Shown one piece after another: positions 1-7,772 of a stretch of DNA of 36,075 nucleotides. Position numbers and translations under genes: made by a program. The notes under the pieces were generated by a model. That model was given only the letters and a program-made list of their open reading frames with translations, searched no databases and was not told the origin of the DNA. Source of the stretch: Brooklawnia sp937867175 (lineage in GTDB: Bacteria > Actinomycetota > Actinomycetes > Propionibacteriales > Propionibacteriaceae); assembly GCA_036821905.1 (NCBI GenBank), contig DAISIR010000026.1, forward strand, positions 1 through 36,075. The letters run 5' to 3'. Each line of letters starts with the position of its first letter. The first letter of the stretch is position 1.

Positions 1-2
1 TG

Positions 3-914
3 GTCGCCAAATACGCCATCGAGCACTGGACGCGGGTGCCCTGCGAGGTCGAGGTCGCCTCCGAGTTCCGCTATCGGGACCCGATCATCGACCCCCAGAC
101 GCTGTGCGTGACCATCAGCCAATCCGGCGAGACCGCCGACACCTTGATGGCGATTCGGCATGCCCGCGTCCAAGGCGCCAAGGTGATCGCCATCTGCAAC
201 ACCAACGGCGCCACCATTCCACGTGAATCGGACGCGGTGATCTACACCCACGCCGGCCCCGAGATCGGTGTCGCGTCCACCAAGGGCTTCCTCACCCAAC
301 TGGCCGCCTGCTACCTGCTCGGGCTCTACCTGGCCCAGGTGCGGGGGATGAAGTACTCCGACGAGATCAGGCTGATCACCACCGAGTTGGCTGGCACCCC
401 CGAGCTGATCCAGCAGATGCTGGACGGCGCCGACCGGGTCTACGAGTTGGCCCGCGAACTGGCCGACCAGAACGACTTCATCTTCCTGGGACGCCATGTC
501 GGCTTCCCGGTGGCCCTGGAAGGTGCACTCAAGCTGAAGGAGATCGCCTACCAGCATGCCGAGGGCTTCGCCGCCGGCGAGCTGAAGCACGGCCCGATCG
601 CCATCATCGAACCCGGCATGCCGGTCTTCGTCATCGTGCCGCCCGCGGGCCGTGACCAGTTGCGCGACAAGGTGATCAGCAACATCCAGGAGGTCCGGGC
701 CCGTGGGGCGCGCACTATCGTCCTGGCCGAGGAGGGGGACGAGCAGGTGGTGCCGTTCGCCGACGAGATGATCCGGTTGCCGCGTGTGTCCACATTGCTG
801 CAGCCGTTGCTGGCCAGCGTGCCGCTGCAGCTGTTCGCCTGTGAGCTGGCCACCGCGCTGGGTCACGACGTCGATCAGCCACGCAACCTCGCCAAGTCGG
901 TGACCGTCGAGTGA
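3..914 (+). CDS. glmS: Glutamine-fructose-6-phosphate aminotransferase (isomerizing), 3' part
   Basis: C-terminal 303 residues of GlmS, which makes glucosamine-6-phosphate from fructose-6-phosphate and glutamine, the first step of UDP-GlcNAc and peptidoglycan precursor synthesis in the cytoplasm. The frame is open to the window edge, so the glutaminase domain lies upstream and is not seen. Two SIS (sugar isomerase) domains are visible: the first carries SQSGETADTL and STKGFLTQ, the second carries GRHVGFPVALEGALKLKEIAY and AGELKHGPIAII. The protein ends in the family-typical DQPRNLAKSVTVE, which binds the active site. Its stop codon overlaps the acpS start (GTGA), so the two are probably translationally coupled. 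Confidence 0.97.
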   Translation, partial: VAKYAIEHWTRVPCEVEVASEFRYRDPIIDPQTLCVTISQSGETADTLMAIRHARVQGAKVIAICNTNGATIPRESDAVIYTHAGPEIGVASTKGFLTQLAACYLLGLYLAQVRGMKYSDEIRLITTELAGTPELIQQMLDGADRVYELARELADQNDFIFLGRHVGFPVALEGALKLKEIAYQHAEGFAAGELKHGPIAIIEPGMPVFVIVPPAGRDQLRDKVISNIQEVRARGARTIVLAEEGDEQVVPFADEMIRLPRVSTLLQPLLASVPLQLFACELATALGHDVDQPRNLAKSVTVE

Positions 915-1285
915 TCATCGGGGTCGGGGTCGACATCTGCGGAGTTGCCCGATTTGCCGCGATGCTGGCGCGTCGGCCCAAAATGGTGGAGCGGTTGTTC
1001 AATTCGACTGAAGTACAACTGCCTGACGGCACCCGGCGTCAGCCGGCCTCGCTGGCGGCCCGGTTCGCGGCCAAGGAGGCGCTTGCCAAGGCATTGGGCT
1101 CGCCGGGAGGCATGGTCTGGTTGGACGCCGAGGTGGTCACCTCGGAACAGGGTCAGCCTGAGTTCGTGATCCGGGGTACGGTGGCGGCTCGGGCCGAGGC
1201 GCTCGGTGTGGGTAACATCAGAATGTCGCTCAGCCACGATGCAGGACTGGCGACTGCTTTCGTCGTCTGTGAGGGGAAATCGTGA
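911..1285 (+). CDS. acpS: Holo-[acyl-carrier-protein] synthase
   Basis: AcpS transfers 4'-phosphopantetheine from CoA to the serine of acyl carrier protein, activating fatty acid synthesis. The 124-residue length is normal for the family. The N-terminal GVGVDICGVARF holds the metal-binding Asp. RFAAKEALAKALG is the signature helix with the second metal ligand (Glu), and MSLSHDAGLATAFV near the end is the conserved C-terminal strand. The GTG start overlaps the glmS stop as GTGA, and the stop overlaps the next GTG start in the same way. This makes a tight glmS-acpS-nnr operon, an order common in actinobacteria. Confidence 0.95.
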   Translation: MIIGVGVDICGVARFAAMLARRPKMVERLFNSTEVQLPDGTRRQPASLAARFAAKEALAKALGSPGGMVWLDAEVVTSEQGQPEFVIRGTVAARAEALGVGNIRMSLSHDAGLATAFVVCEGKS

Positions 1286-2733
1286 TCGGGATCCACAGTG
1301 TCGAGCAGATTCGAGCTGCCGAGCAGGAATACATGGCCGCCCACCCGCAAGATGATCTGATGCAGATCGCGGCACAGTGGGTCACCACTCGTGCCGAGCA
1401 GATGACCGACGAGCCCGGTTTCATCCTGGTGGCGGTGGGTCCCGGGCACAACGGCGGCGACGGACTGTTCGCCGCCCGCAACCTGGCCCGCGCAGGACGT
1501 CAGGTGGTGGTTTGGCTGGTCACCGGCAGAGCGCACGCCCAAGGTGTGGTGGCTGCCCGGCAGGCCGGTATCCGCTTCATCGACTCGGTGACGGTGATGC
1601 GGATGCTTCCCGATATCGCGCTGGTCATCGATGCGATCATCGGGCTCGGCGCTCGTCCCGGCCTACCCGAAAAGGTCAACTGGTTCGCCGAGGCCTGCCA
1701 GACGCTGTCGATCCCGGTGTTGGCGGTCGACCTGCCGTCGGGCCTGACCGCAGACCACCACGAGCGGTCACTGCACCACATGAACGCCGACGTCACGATC
1801 ACCTTCGCGGCACCCAAGCTGTGCCATCTGGCGCAGCCAGCCGCCAGTTGCTGCGGAGCGGTCGAGATAGCCGACGTCGGCTTGAACCTGCCGGATGCCG
1901 AACTGCGCCAGATGCAGCGAGTCGACGTGGCTCGGTGGTGGCCCTGGCCGACGCCTTACGCCGACAAGTACTCCAGGGGCGTCCTGGGTATCGACACCGG
2001 TTCCGACCGCTATCCGGGTGCGGCGGTCCTCTCGGTCATCGGCGCGCTCTACTCGGGTGTCGGCATGGTCAGGTACACCGGGCCGCAGCGGGCCGCTGAC
2101 TTCGTACTGGGTAGACAGCCTTCGGTCACCCTCGGCCGAGGTCGGGTGAATGCCTGGCTGGCTGGTTCTGGCTGGGGAATCGGGAACGGACGCGAACGCC
2201 TGCGGCCAATCCTGGAGTCCGGTCTACCCGCGATCATCGACGCCGAGGCTCTGGATGACCTGCCTGAAGAGCTGCCCGAGGGATGGCTGCTCACCCCGCA
2301 CGCCGGTGAGCTCGCCGCCATGCTGGGCATCACTCGCACCCAGGTGGTGGACGATCCGATCGGATCGGCGCGGGTCGCCGCCGCACGCTGGCACACCACA
2401 GTGCTGCTCAAGGGTGCCACCCAATATGTGGCAGAACCGGGCGGCACCGTCACCTTGGCGGTACCTGGGCCGGCCTGGACAGCGCAGGCCGGATCCGGCG
2501 ACGTGCTGGCTGGTATCTGCGGGACGCTGCTGGCGGCCGGCCTGCCCGCTTGGCGAGCTGCCGCGATCGGCGCTTCAGTTCAGGCGCTCGCCGCGACACG
2601 CAAGTCCGGCCCGTTCCCGCCCGATGAGGTGGCCACGGCGATCCCCGAGGTACTCAGCGATCTGGCCGAGGTGGTCGGTGCTCAGGCGATCCGGACCGGC
2701 GCCTTCACCCTGAGCTCTATCGCGGCCCAGTAG
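1282..2733 (+). CDS. nnr: Bifunctional NAD(P)H-hydrate repair enzyme (epimerase + ADP/ATP-dependent dehydratase)
   Basis: Repairs NADHX/NADPHX, the damaged hydrated forms of NAD(P)H. The N-terminal half (about residues 1-210) is the YjeF_N epimerase with the GPGHNGGDGLFAARNL motif. The C-terminal half (about 225-470) is the ribokinase-like dehydratase with LLTPHAGELAAML, VLLKGATQYV and the catalytic QAGSGDVLAGI loop. At 483 residues it has the usual length of the fused enzyme. It is coupled to acpS through a GTGA overlap. Its 3' end runs 52 bp into the 3' end of the convergent glycosyltransferase gene, so the two transcripts are antisense at their tails. Confidence 0.95.
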   Translation: MIGIHSVEQIRAAEQEYMAAHPQDDLMQIAAQWVTTRAEQMTDEPGFILVAVGPGHNGGDGLFAARNLARAGRQVVVWLVTGRAHAQGVVAARQAGIRFIDSVTVMRMLPDIALVIDAIIGLGARPGLPEKVNWFAEACQTLSIPVLAVDLPSGLTADHHERSLHHMNADVTITFAAPKLCHLAQPAASCCGAVEIADVGLNLPDAELRQMQRVDVARWWPWPTPYADKYSRGVLGIDTGSDRYPGAAVLSVIGALYSGVGMVRYTGPQRAADFVLGRQPSVTLGRGRVNAWLAGSGWGIGNGRERLRPILESGLPAIIDAEALDDLPEELPEGWLLTPHAGELAAMLGITRTQVVDDPIGSARVAAARWHTTVLLKGATQYVAEPGGTVTLAVPGPAWTAQAGSGDVLAGICGTLLAAGLPAWRAAAIGASVQALAATRKSGPFPPDEVATAIPEVLSDLAEVVGAQAIRTGAFTLSSIAAQ

Positions 2734-3818
2734 TGGTCGAGCAGTTGGTCGCTGATCTGCGGCCAGGTACGGTTCTCCACCCTTGCGCGGGCGGTCCGTC
2801 CGAACGATGCCCGCTTGAAGTCGTCGCCCACCAGGTCGACGACTCGATGACGTAGGTCTGCCAAGTCGCCGGGGCTGTACAGCCAGCCATTGTGGGAGCG
2901 CTCGATCAGGTCGATCGGGCCACCGCGGCGAGGTGCGATCGTCGCAAGCCCGGACGCCTGCGCCTCTTGGATCGCCTGACCGAAGGTCTCCAATTCGCCG
3001 GGGTGGACGAACAGGTCCAAGCTTGCCAAGTACTGGGGTAGGTCGTCGCCGGTCTTCATGCCGACGAAGACTGCGTTCGGCAACCGCGCTTCGAGTTCTT
3101 CACGCATCGGGCCGTCACCGATGATCACCATGCGGGTGCCGGGCAGATCTGCCAGCACGCTCAGATCGGTGACCTGCTTCTCGGCGGCCAAGCGTCCCAT
3201 GTAGCCGACAACCACTTCGCCGTGGGGTGTCCACGAATCGTGTAGCGCCTGGTCACGCTTGCGCGGATTGAAGCGCTCGGTGTCGACCCCGCGTCCCCAC
3301 ACGTCCACCCTGGCGAAGCCATGGTCGATCAGTTGGTCACGGGTGTAGCTGGAGGGCGCCAAGTTGATGGTCGCCATGTTGTGCACCTTGCGCAGGTGGT
3401 GCCACAGCAAGGGCTCAGCGGCGGGGTAACCGTACTGAACCGCGTACTTGGGCACTTCGGTCTGGTAGAGCGCGACGCTGGGCACTCCCAGCCGCGCGGC
3501 GGCCAGCACACCCTTGTAGCCGAGCACCACTGGCGCTGCGAGGTGCACCACATCGGGGGCGAAGTCGGCTAGATGCTTCTCGACCTGTGCGGTCAGGGTC
3601 GCTGACAAGCGCATGTCCGGGTACCAAGGTAGCGTCAGCGATGCGGTGGTGACGATCGGGAAGCCGGCGTAGCTGTCGGGTACCCCGCGCGGATCATTGG
3701 GTGCGATCACCAATGCTTCGTGGCCGCGCCGCCGAAGGTGCTCCAACATCCGCAGCACTGAGTTGGTCACTCCATTGACAGCTGGTAGGAAACACTCGAC
3801 GACAAACGCAACACGCAC
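2682..3818 (-). CDS. GT4-family glycosyltransferase, MgtA/PimB-like mannosyltransferase
   Basis: A 378-residue GT-B fold retaining glycosyltransferase. The N-terminus MRVAFVVECFLPAVNGVT is the acceptor-side Rossmann start with the GVxNSV loop. The donor half contains GYMGRLAAEKQV, VIIGDGPMREEL and the GT4 E-x7-E motif in GELETFGQAIQE (catalytic Glu and nucleotide-sugar-binding Glu), followed by ARRGGPIDLI-type loop residues. The closest family I recognise is the GDP-mannose-dependent alpha-mannosyltransferases MgtA/PimB of actinobacteria, which act on glycolipids at the inner membrane face. The donor and acceptor are inferred. A GTG start is chosen because a TAAAGT -10 box sits 6 bp before it (leaderless). 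It is transcribed toward nnr and overlaps it tail to tail. Confidence 0.85.
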   Translation of the reverse strand: MRVAFVVECFLPAVNGVTNSVLRMLEHLRRRGHEALVIAPNDPRGVPDSYAGFPIVTTASLTLPWYPDMRLSATLTAQVEKHLADFAPDVVHLAAPVVLGYKGVLAAARLGVPSVALYQTEVPKYAVQYGYPAAEPLLWHHLRKVHNMATINLAPSSYTRDQLIDHGFARVDVWGRGVDTERFNPRKRDQALHDSWTPHGEVVVGYMGRLAAEKQVTDLSVLADLPGTRMVIIGDGPMREELEARLPNAVFVGMKTGDDLPQYLASLDLFVHPGELETFGQAIQEAQASGLATIAPRRGGPIDLIERSHNGWLYSPGDLADLRHRVVDLVGDDFKRASFGRTARARVENRTWPQISDQLLDHYWAAIELRVKAPVRIA

Positions 3819-3830
3819 GCGTCCACTTTA
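3819..3830 (-). promoter_or_regulatory. Leaderless promoter -10 box of the GT4 gene
   Basis: On the minus strand TAAAGT (3830-3825) is followed by 6 bp and then the GTG start at 3818. This matches the TANNNT -10 consensus with the transcription start falling on or next to the start codon. No convincing ribosome binding site lies before the GTG, which fits a leaderless mRNA. The remaining stretch up to 4034 shows no further gene I can support. Confidence 0.5.
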
Positions 3831-4034
3831 CGTCGTCTGATTCGTCGGCCCTCAGCCGAAGGAGCCCGCCAGGCCGCCGCCGGGTGGATTCTGGTGGGAC
3901 TCCACAGCTGGGCGCGTGCCAACTTGTCAGTATCCCCCGTGCTCTGGCGTCCCGCCGAGCCTTCGCCCAGAACTGGACGCTGGACCGGTGCCTCGCCCGA
4001 CAACAGACGATTCGGTTGCGGCCGGGCACGCGCG

Positions 4035-4040
4035 TAGACT
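4035..4040 (+). promoter_or_regulatory. -10 box before the GNAT-TsaE fusion gene
   Basis: TAGACT is followed by 8 bp and the GTG at 4049. No purine-rich ribosome binding site precedes that GTG. This supports a leaderless start and argues against the longer upstream reading frame, whose extra 55 residues are Arg/Pro-rich and show no family similarity. Confidence 0.5.
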
Positions 4041-4048
4041 TGCACGCC

Positions 4049-5023
4049 GTGATCGATCAGGTGGCTCCAGCGCCCACGCTGCGCATCGCGGGCCCCGGGG
4101 ACGGTCCGCGGATGCTGCACATCATCACCGAGTCCTTTCGCGCGCGACCCGCATTGGACCCACCGGCGGACGCCTTGGGGGACACCTTGGCTGATGTCGA
4201 GCGCTACCTCAGCGACCAGATCGGCATCATCGCCAGCGACGACGCCGGTGACATTGGTTGCCTCTTCTTGGCGTTGGACGCCCACGCGAGCCCACCGACC
4301 GGGATGTTGTTGCGGGTCAGCGTGCTGCCCGGCCAGCGTCAACACGGCATCGCAACCCAAATGGTGCGGGCCGCCGCCGGGCTCGCCCAGCAGGCCGGGA
4401 TGCGTCGCCTGCAGCTGGTCGCCCGTCGCGAATTGCCGAGTGTGATCCGCTGGTGGCAGGGTCACGGATTCGAGATCGTCGAGGAGTTGGACGCCACGCG
4501 GGTACTGATCGACATCGACCTGCCCGCGAGTCTGCGTGTGCCCACCGCGGCAGCGATGCGTGCGTTCGGCGCCCGGCTGGCCGAGCTGCTGCGTCCCGGC
4601 GATCTGATCGTCGCCAGCGGTGAATTGGGTTCGGGGAAGACCACCCTCGCCCAAGGCATGGGGGCCGGCCTGCGAGTGGCCGGCCCGATCACCTCGCCGA
4701 CCTTCGTGCTCAGTCGCATCCATCCTGGCGTCGACGGCGGGGTGCAGTTGGTCCACGTGGACGCCTACCGGCTCGGCTCGGCGGCCGAACTTGACGACCT
4801 CGACCTGGACGCCACGCTGGCCGATTCGGTGACCTTGGTCGAGTGGGGGACAGGTCTGGCTGACCAACTTGCCGGGGACCGGCTCGAGATCCACATCGAC
4901 CGGAGCGGCGATCCGGACGATGAGACCCGGACCGTGCGGTTGACCGGCATTGGACCGCGCTGGGCGGAGGTCGACCTGTGGAAGTTCGTCGACCAGTTCA
5001 CCGATTGGCAGGCCGAACAGTGA
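4049..5023 (+). CDS. tsaE: GNAT acetyltransferase-TsaE fusion (tRNA t6A37 synthesis ATPase)
   Basis: A 324-residue two-domain protein. Residues about 8-155 form a GNAT N-acetyltransferase: the acetyl-CoA-binding motif A is LRVSVLPGQRQHGIATQMV, around residues 88-106, with the Q/R-x-x-G-x-A pyrophosphate loop, and WWQGHGFEIVEELD follows as motif B. Residues about 165-310 are TsaE, with Walker A GELGSGKTT at 191-199 (Lys197), the ITSPTF switch region, VHVDAYRL and VEWG. TsaE is the ATPase that drives the TsaB-TsaD complex in making N6-threonylcarbamoyladenosine at tRNA position 37. The substrate of the GNAT half is unknown. The stop overlaps the tsaB start (GTGA). In other actinobacteria tsaE stands alone or next to alr; here a GNAT domain takes that place. 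Confidence 0.92.
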   Translation: MIDQVAPAPTLRIAGPGDGPRMLHIITESFRARPALDPPADALGDTLADVERYLSDQIGIIASDDAGDIGCLFLALDAHASPPTGMLLRVSVLPGQRQHGIATQMVRAAAGLAQQAGMRRLQLVARRELPSVIRWWQGHGFEIVEELDATRVLIDIDLPASLRVPTAAAMRAFGARLAELLRPGDLIVASGELGSGKTTLAQGMGAGLRVAGPITSPTFVLSRIHPGVDGGVQLVHVDAYRLGSAAELDDLDLDATLADSVTLVEWGTGLADQLAGDRLEIHIDRSGDPDDETRTVRLTGIGPRWAEVDLWKFVDQFTDWQAEQ

Positions 5024-5706
5024 GCGCCTGGACACTCGCCATTGACACCGCGGCAGGGGTCAACATCGGTCTGGCCACCGACGGCCAGCCGGTCGACCGA
5101 CGTACCGAGACCTCGTCGCGGCGGCACGTGGAATCGCTGCAGCCGATGATCGACGAGTTGCTCGCCGCCCACGGAATCGGCTTGACCGAGCTCGCCCTGA
5201 TCGCCGTAGGCATCGGTCCGGGACCCTTCACCGGACTTCGGATCGGGATCGTGACCGCCCGCACCCTCGCGATGGCGGCTGGGATTGGGGTGCGCGGCTT
5301 CGGCACCTTGGACGCCATCGCCATGACGTGGTTCACCACCAACCCGCCCGGCACACCTGCGGTGGTGGTCACCGACGCGCGCCGCAAGGAGCTCTACTGG
5401 GCGAGCTATGACGCGTCCGGCAGCAGGGTCGCCGGCCCCGCGGTGGGCGCGCCCGCCGCGGTCCCTCGCCTGCAGGCTGGCGGCCCGGGCGTCGAGGTCT
5501 ACCCTGAGGTCTTCGCCGGACGCGTCCCCGATGGAGCTCCCCTGGGGATGGATGCGGCGCTGGTGGCGGCGCGCATCGAAGAACTGTCAGATGTCGGCTT
5601 GGAGCCGGCCTACCTGCGCAAGCCGGACGCAGAGGCTCCGAAGACCCGCAAGTCGGCTTTGGTCGGTGGCCGCTTGCGGCTGCCCAGTCTCAAGGAGGCA
5701 CCATGA
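5020..5706 (+). CDS. tsaB: tRNA t6A biosynthesis dimerization protein TsaB
   Basis: TsaB is the non-catalytic ASKHA-fold partner that dimerizes with TsaD and recruits TsaE in t6A37 synthesis. The N-terminus TLAIDTAAGVNIGLA is the phosphate-1-like strand, and GIGPGPFTGLRIGIVTARTLA is the TsaB signature. The 228-residue length is normal. The GTG start at 5020 overlaps the tsaE stop, and the 3' end contains the AAGGAGG ribosome binding site (5694-5700) of rimI, with an ATGA overlap. Confidence 0.95.
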   Translation: MSAWTLAIDTAAGVNIGLATDGQPVDRRTETSSRRHVESLQPMIDELLAAHGIGLTELALIAVGIGPGPFTGLRIGIVTARTLAMAAGIGVRGFGTLDAIAMTWFTTNPPGTPAVVVTDARRKELYWASYDASGSRVAGPAVGAPAAVPRLQAGGPGVEVYPEVFAGRVPDGAPLGMDAALVAARIEELSDVGLEPAYLRKPDAEAPKTRKSALVGGRLRLPSLKEAP

Positions 5707-6188
5707 TCGTTGCGACCGCCAAGCCGGACGACCTGCCCGCACTGCTAGAGCTGGAGGAGTCGGGGTTCGACGCCCCGGAACGCTGGAGCACCGGCTCCTG
5801 GGCGTCCGAACTCAGCTCCCCGGATCGGCTTGTGCTGATCAGCAGGGACGACGATCAGGTCGAAGCCGTCGCCTGTTTCGGTGTGCTGGACGACACCGCC
5901 GAGGTCTTGCGTGTGGTAGTGCGCCCCGACCGGCGGGAGCGCGGCATCGCCCGCCGACTGGTCGGATTGGGCATGGACTGGGCAGACGCTGCTGGTGCGG
6001 ACCGGATCCTGCTTGAGGTGCGATACGACAACGACCGCGGCCTTTCGCTGTACAAGGCCGCCGGCTTCACCGCGATCGCCCGGCGTTCTGACTACTACGG
6101 TCTCGGACGCCATGCCATCGTGATGGAATGCCGGTTCCACCGCCGGCCAGCACCGGGGCTGTCCAGACTGTCCAGGTGGCCTGCATGA
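5703..6188 (+). CDS. rimI: Ribosomal-protein-alanine N-acetyltransferase RimI
   Basis: A 161-residue GNAT enzyme expected to acetylate the N-terminal amine of ribosomal protein bS18 and possibly other proteins. LRVVVRPDRRERGIARRLV is motif A with the R-x-x-G-x-A acetyl-CoA loop; LLEVRYDNDRGLSLYKAAGF is the RimI-typical LEVR-N-A-LY-GF segment, and RRSDYYG matches the conserved R-x-x-YY. Placement between tsaB and tsaD is the standard actinobacterial order. A strong AAGGAGG ribosome binding site sits just upstream, and the stop overlaps the tsaD ATG. Confidence 0.94.
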   Translation: MIVATAKPDDLPALLELEESGFDAPERWSTGSWASELSSPDRLVLISRDDDQVEAVACFGVLDDTAEVLRVVVRPDRRERGIARRLVGLGMDWADAAGADRILLEVRYDNDRGLSLYKAAGFTAIARRSDYYGLGRHAIVMECRFHRRPAPGLSRLSRWPA

Positions 6189-7228
6189 GCGGACCGTTGG
6201 TGCTCGGCATCGAATCGAGCTGCGACGAGACCAGCGTCGGCATCGTCCGGGGCGCCGAATTGCTGGCCAACGAGGTCGCCAGTTCAGTCGCCGCGCACGC
6301 CCGTTTCGGCGGCGTGGTGCCCGAAGTCGCCTCGCGTGCCCATCTGGAGGCCATGACGCCGACCCTGGAACGTGCACTGTCCAGCGCCGGTATCGAGTTG
6401 GCTGAGGTGGACGCGATCGCCGTGACCGCCGGACCCGGCCTGATGGGTTCGTTGGTGGTCGGACTGGCAGCGGCCAAGGCCTTGGCGTCCGCGCTGGGCA
6501 AGCCGCTGTACGGGCTCAACCACCTCGTCGGCCATGTGGCTGTCGACATCCTCGACCACGGGCCGCTGCCGGAACCGGTGCTGGCCCTGTTGGTCTCGGG
6601 TGGCCATAGCCAACTGCTGTTGGTGCGTGACATCACCGGTGACATCACCGAGGTCGGCACCACCATCGACGATGCCGCCGGCGAGGCGTACGACAAGGTC
6701 GCCCGGCTGCTCGGGCTCGCTTACCCGGGCGGCCCAGAGATCGACCGCCTGGCCCAACAGGGCAATCCGAAGGCCATCGCTTTCCCCCGCGGTCTCACGG
6801 CCCGGCACGACCTGGCGCGGCACCGTTTCGACTACTCCTTCTCAGGCCTGAAGACCGCGGTCGCCCGCTACGTGGAGCAGCGCGAACGCGACGGCGAGCC
6901 GATCAGCGTGCCTGACGTGTCGGCCAGCTTCCAGGAGGCGGTGGCTGACGTGCTGACCGCGAAGGCGGTCGACGCCGCCAGGCACTTCGGGGTTGATCAC
7001 CTGGTGCTCGGTGGTGGAGTCGCGGCCAACTCGCGGCTGCGCACCCTGATGGCCGAACGGGCTGCGGCGGCCGGCATTGAGCTGCGCCGGCCGCGTCCCG
7101 GATTGTGCACCGACAACGGCGCGATGATCGCTGTGCTCGGCGCGCAGGTGATGGAGGCCGGACGTCCGCCCAGCAGCCCGACGATCTCGGCGGACTCCGG
7201 GATGCCGGTCGAGCGCGTGCTCGCCTGA
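6185..7228 (+). CDS. tsaD: tRNA N6-adenosine threonylcarbamoyltransferase TsaD
   Basis: Catalytic subunit of the t6A37 complex; it transfers the threonylcarbamoyl group from TC-AMP to A37 of ANN-decoding tRNAs. The N-terminus GIESSCDETSVGIV and HARFGGVVPEVASRAHLE are family signatures. The metal-binding pair H113/H117 lies in LNHLVGHVA, and LVSGGHSQL, AGEAYDKVARLLGL, FSGLKTAV and GGGVAANSRLR follow in order. The 347-residue length is normal. The ATG at 6185 overlaps the rimI stop as ATGA, so the tsaE-tsaB-rimI-tsaD genes form a fully coupled operon. Confidence 0.97.
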   Translation: MSGPLVLGIESSCDETSVGIVRGAELLANEVASSVAAHARFGGVVPEVASRAHLEAMTPTLERALSSAGIELAEVDAIAVTAGPGLMGSLVVGLAAAKALASALGKPLYGLNHLVGHVAVDILDHGPLPEPVLALLVSGGHSQLLLVRDITGDITEVGTTIDDAAGEAYDKVARLLGLAYPGGPEIDRLAQQGNPKAIAFPRGLTARHDLARHRFDYSFSGLKTAVARYVEQRERDGEPISVPDVSASFQEAVADVLTAKAVDAARHFGVDHLVLGGGVAANSRLRTLMAERAAAAGIELRRPRPGLCTDNGAMIAVLGAQVMEAGRPPSSPTISADSGMPVERVLA

Positions 7229-7271
7229 GCGTCCCGGGGTGTTCGTTCCCCGCCGGCCTGTGGTTGCGACG

Positions 7272-7277
7272 TAGTCT
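7272..7277 (+). promoter_or_regulatory. Leaderless promoter -10 box of the Nudix gene
   Basis: TAGTCT is followed by 6 bp and the GTG start at 7284, with no ribosome binding site between. This separates the Nudix-methyltransferase pair from the t6A operon ending at 7228. Confidence 0.5.
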
Positions 7278-7283
7278 GCCGGT

Positions 7284-7772
7284 GTGCCATACACGCCGGT
7301 GCTGACAACGCTCGGGTTCGTCGTCTCGTCCGACCGGTCGCGTGTGCTCATGGTGCACCGCGTCGGGCGTAGCGACGACGAGCAGCTGGGCAAGTGGAAC
7401 GGGTTGGGCGGCAAGCTCGAACGTGATGAGGACGTCTGGTCCGCCATGACGAGGGAACTGCGCGAGGAGGCCGGGATCGAGGTGGTCTCGATGCGGCTGC
7501 GCGGCACGGTCAGCTGGCCGGGATTCCACCGGGACGGCTCCGATGCGCTTGGTTTCATCTTCCTGGTGGACGCTTGGACCGGCGAGGTGCCGGCGTCCAA
7601 TGCGGAAGGCCCGTTGGCCTGGCAGCCGGTGGCACGGCTCGGCGAATTGCCGATGTGGGAGGGCGACCGGTTCTTCCTGCCACACGTCTTCGACGACCGA
7701 TTGGAGCAGTTCCACCTGGTCATCCCATACTTGGACGGCCGACCGCAGGGCTGCTCGGGGGTGCTGCGATGA
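7284..7772 (+). CDS. Nudix hydrolase, MutT/8-oxo-dGTP diphosphatase type
   Basis: A 162-residue Nudix protein. The Nudix box G-x5-E-x7-RE-U-x-EE-x-G-U is complete at residues 43-65 (G43, E49, R57-E58, E61-E62, G64). The GKWNGLGGKLE lead-in is typical of MutT/MTH1-like enzymes that clean 8-oxo-dGTP from the nucleotide pool. Exact substrate is inferred, and other nucleoside diphosphate derivatives are possible. It is coupled to the following methyltransferase by an ATGA overlap and begins from its own leaderless-type promoter. Confidence 0.88.
   Translation: MPYTPVLTTLGFVVSSDRSRVLMVHRVGRSDDEQLGKWNGLGGKLERDEDVWSAMTRELREEAGIEVVSMRLRGTVSWPGFHRDGSDALGFIFLVDAWTGEVPASNAEGPLAWQPVARLGELPMWEGDRFFLPHVFDDRLEQFHLVIPYLDGRPQGCSGVLR

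Noticed and set aside
3884..4048. N-terminal extension of 55 residues on the GNAT-TsaE protein
   Set aside because: The extension is Arg/Pro-rich, matches no GNAT N-terminus and crosses the TAGACT -10 box; the GTG at 4049 is better placed.
3767..5035. 422-residue minus-strand frame across the GNAT-TsaE gene
   Set aside because: Antisense to a gene with clear Walker A and GNAT motifs; low-complexity composition and no family similarity.
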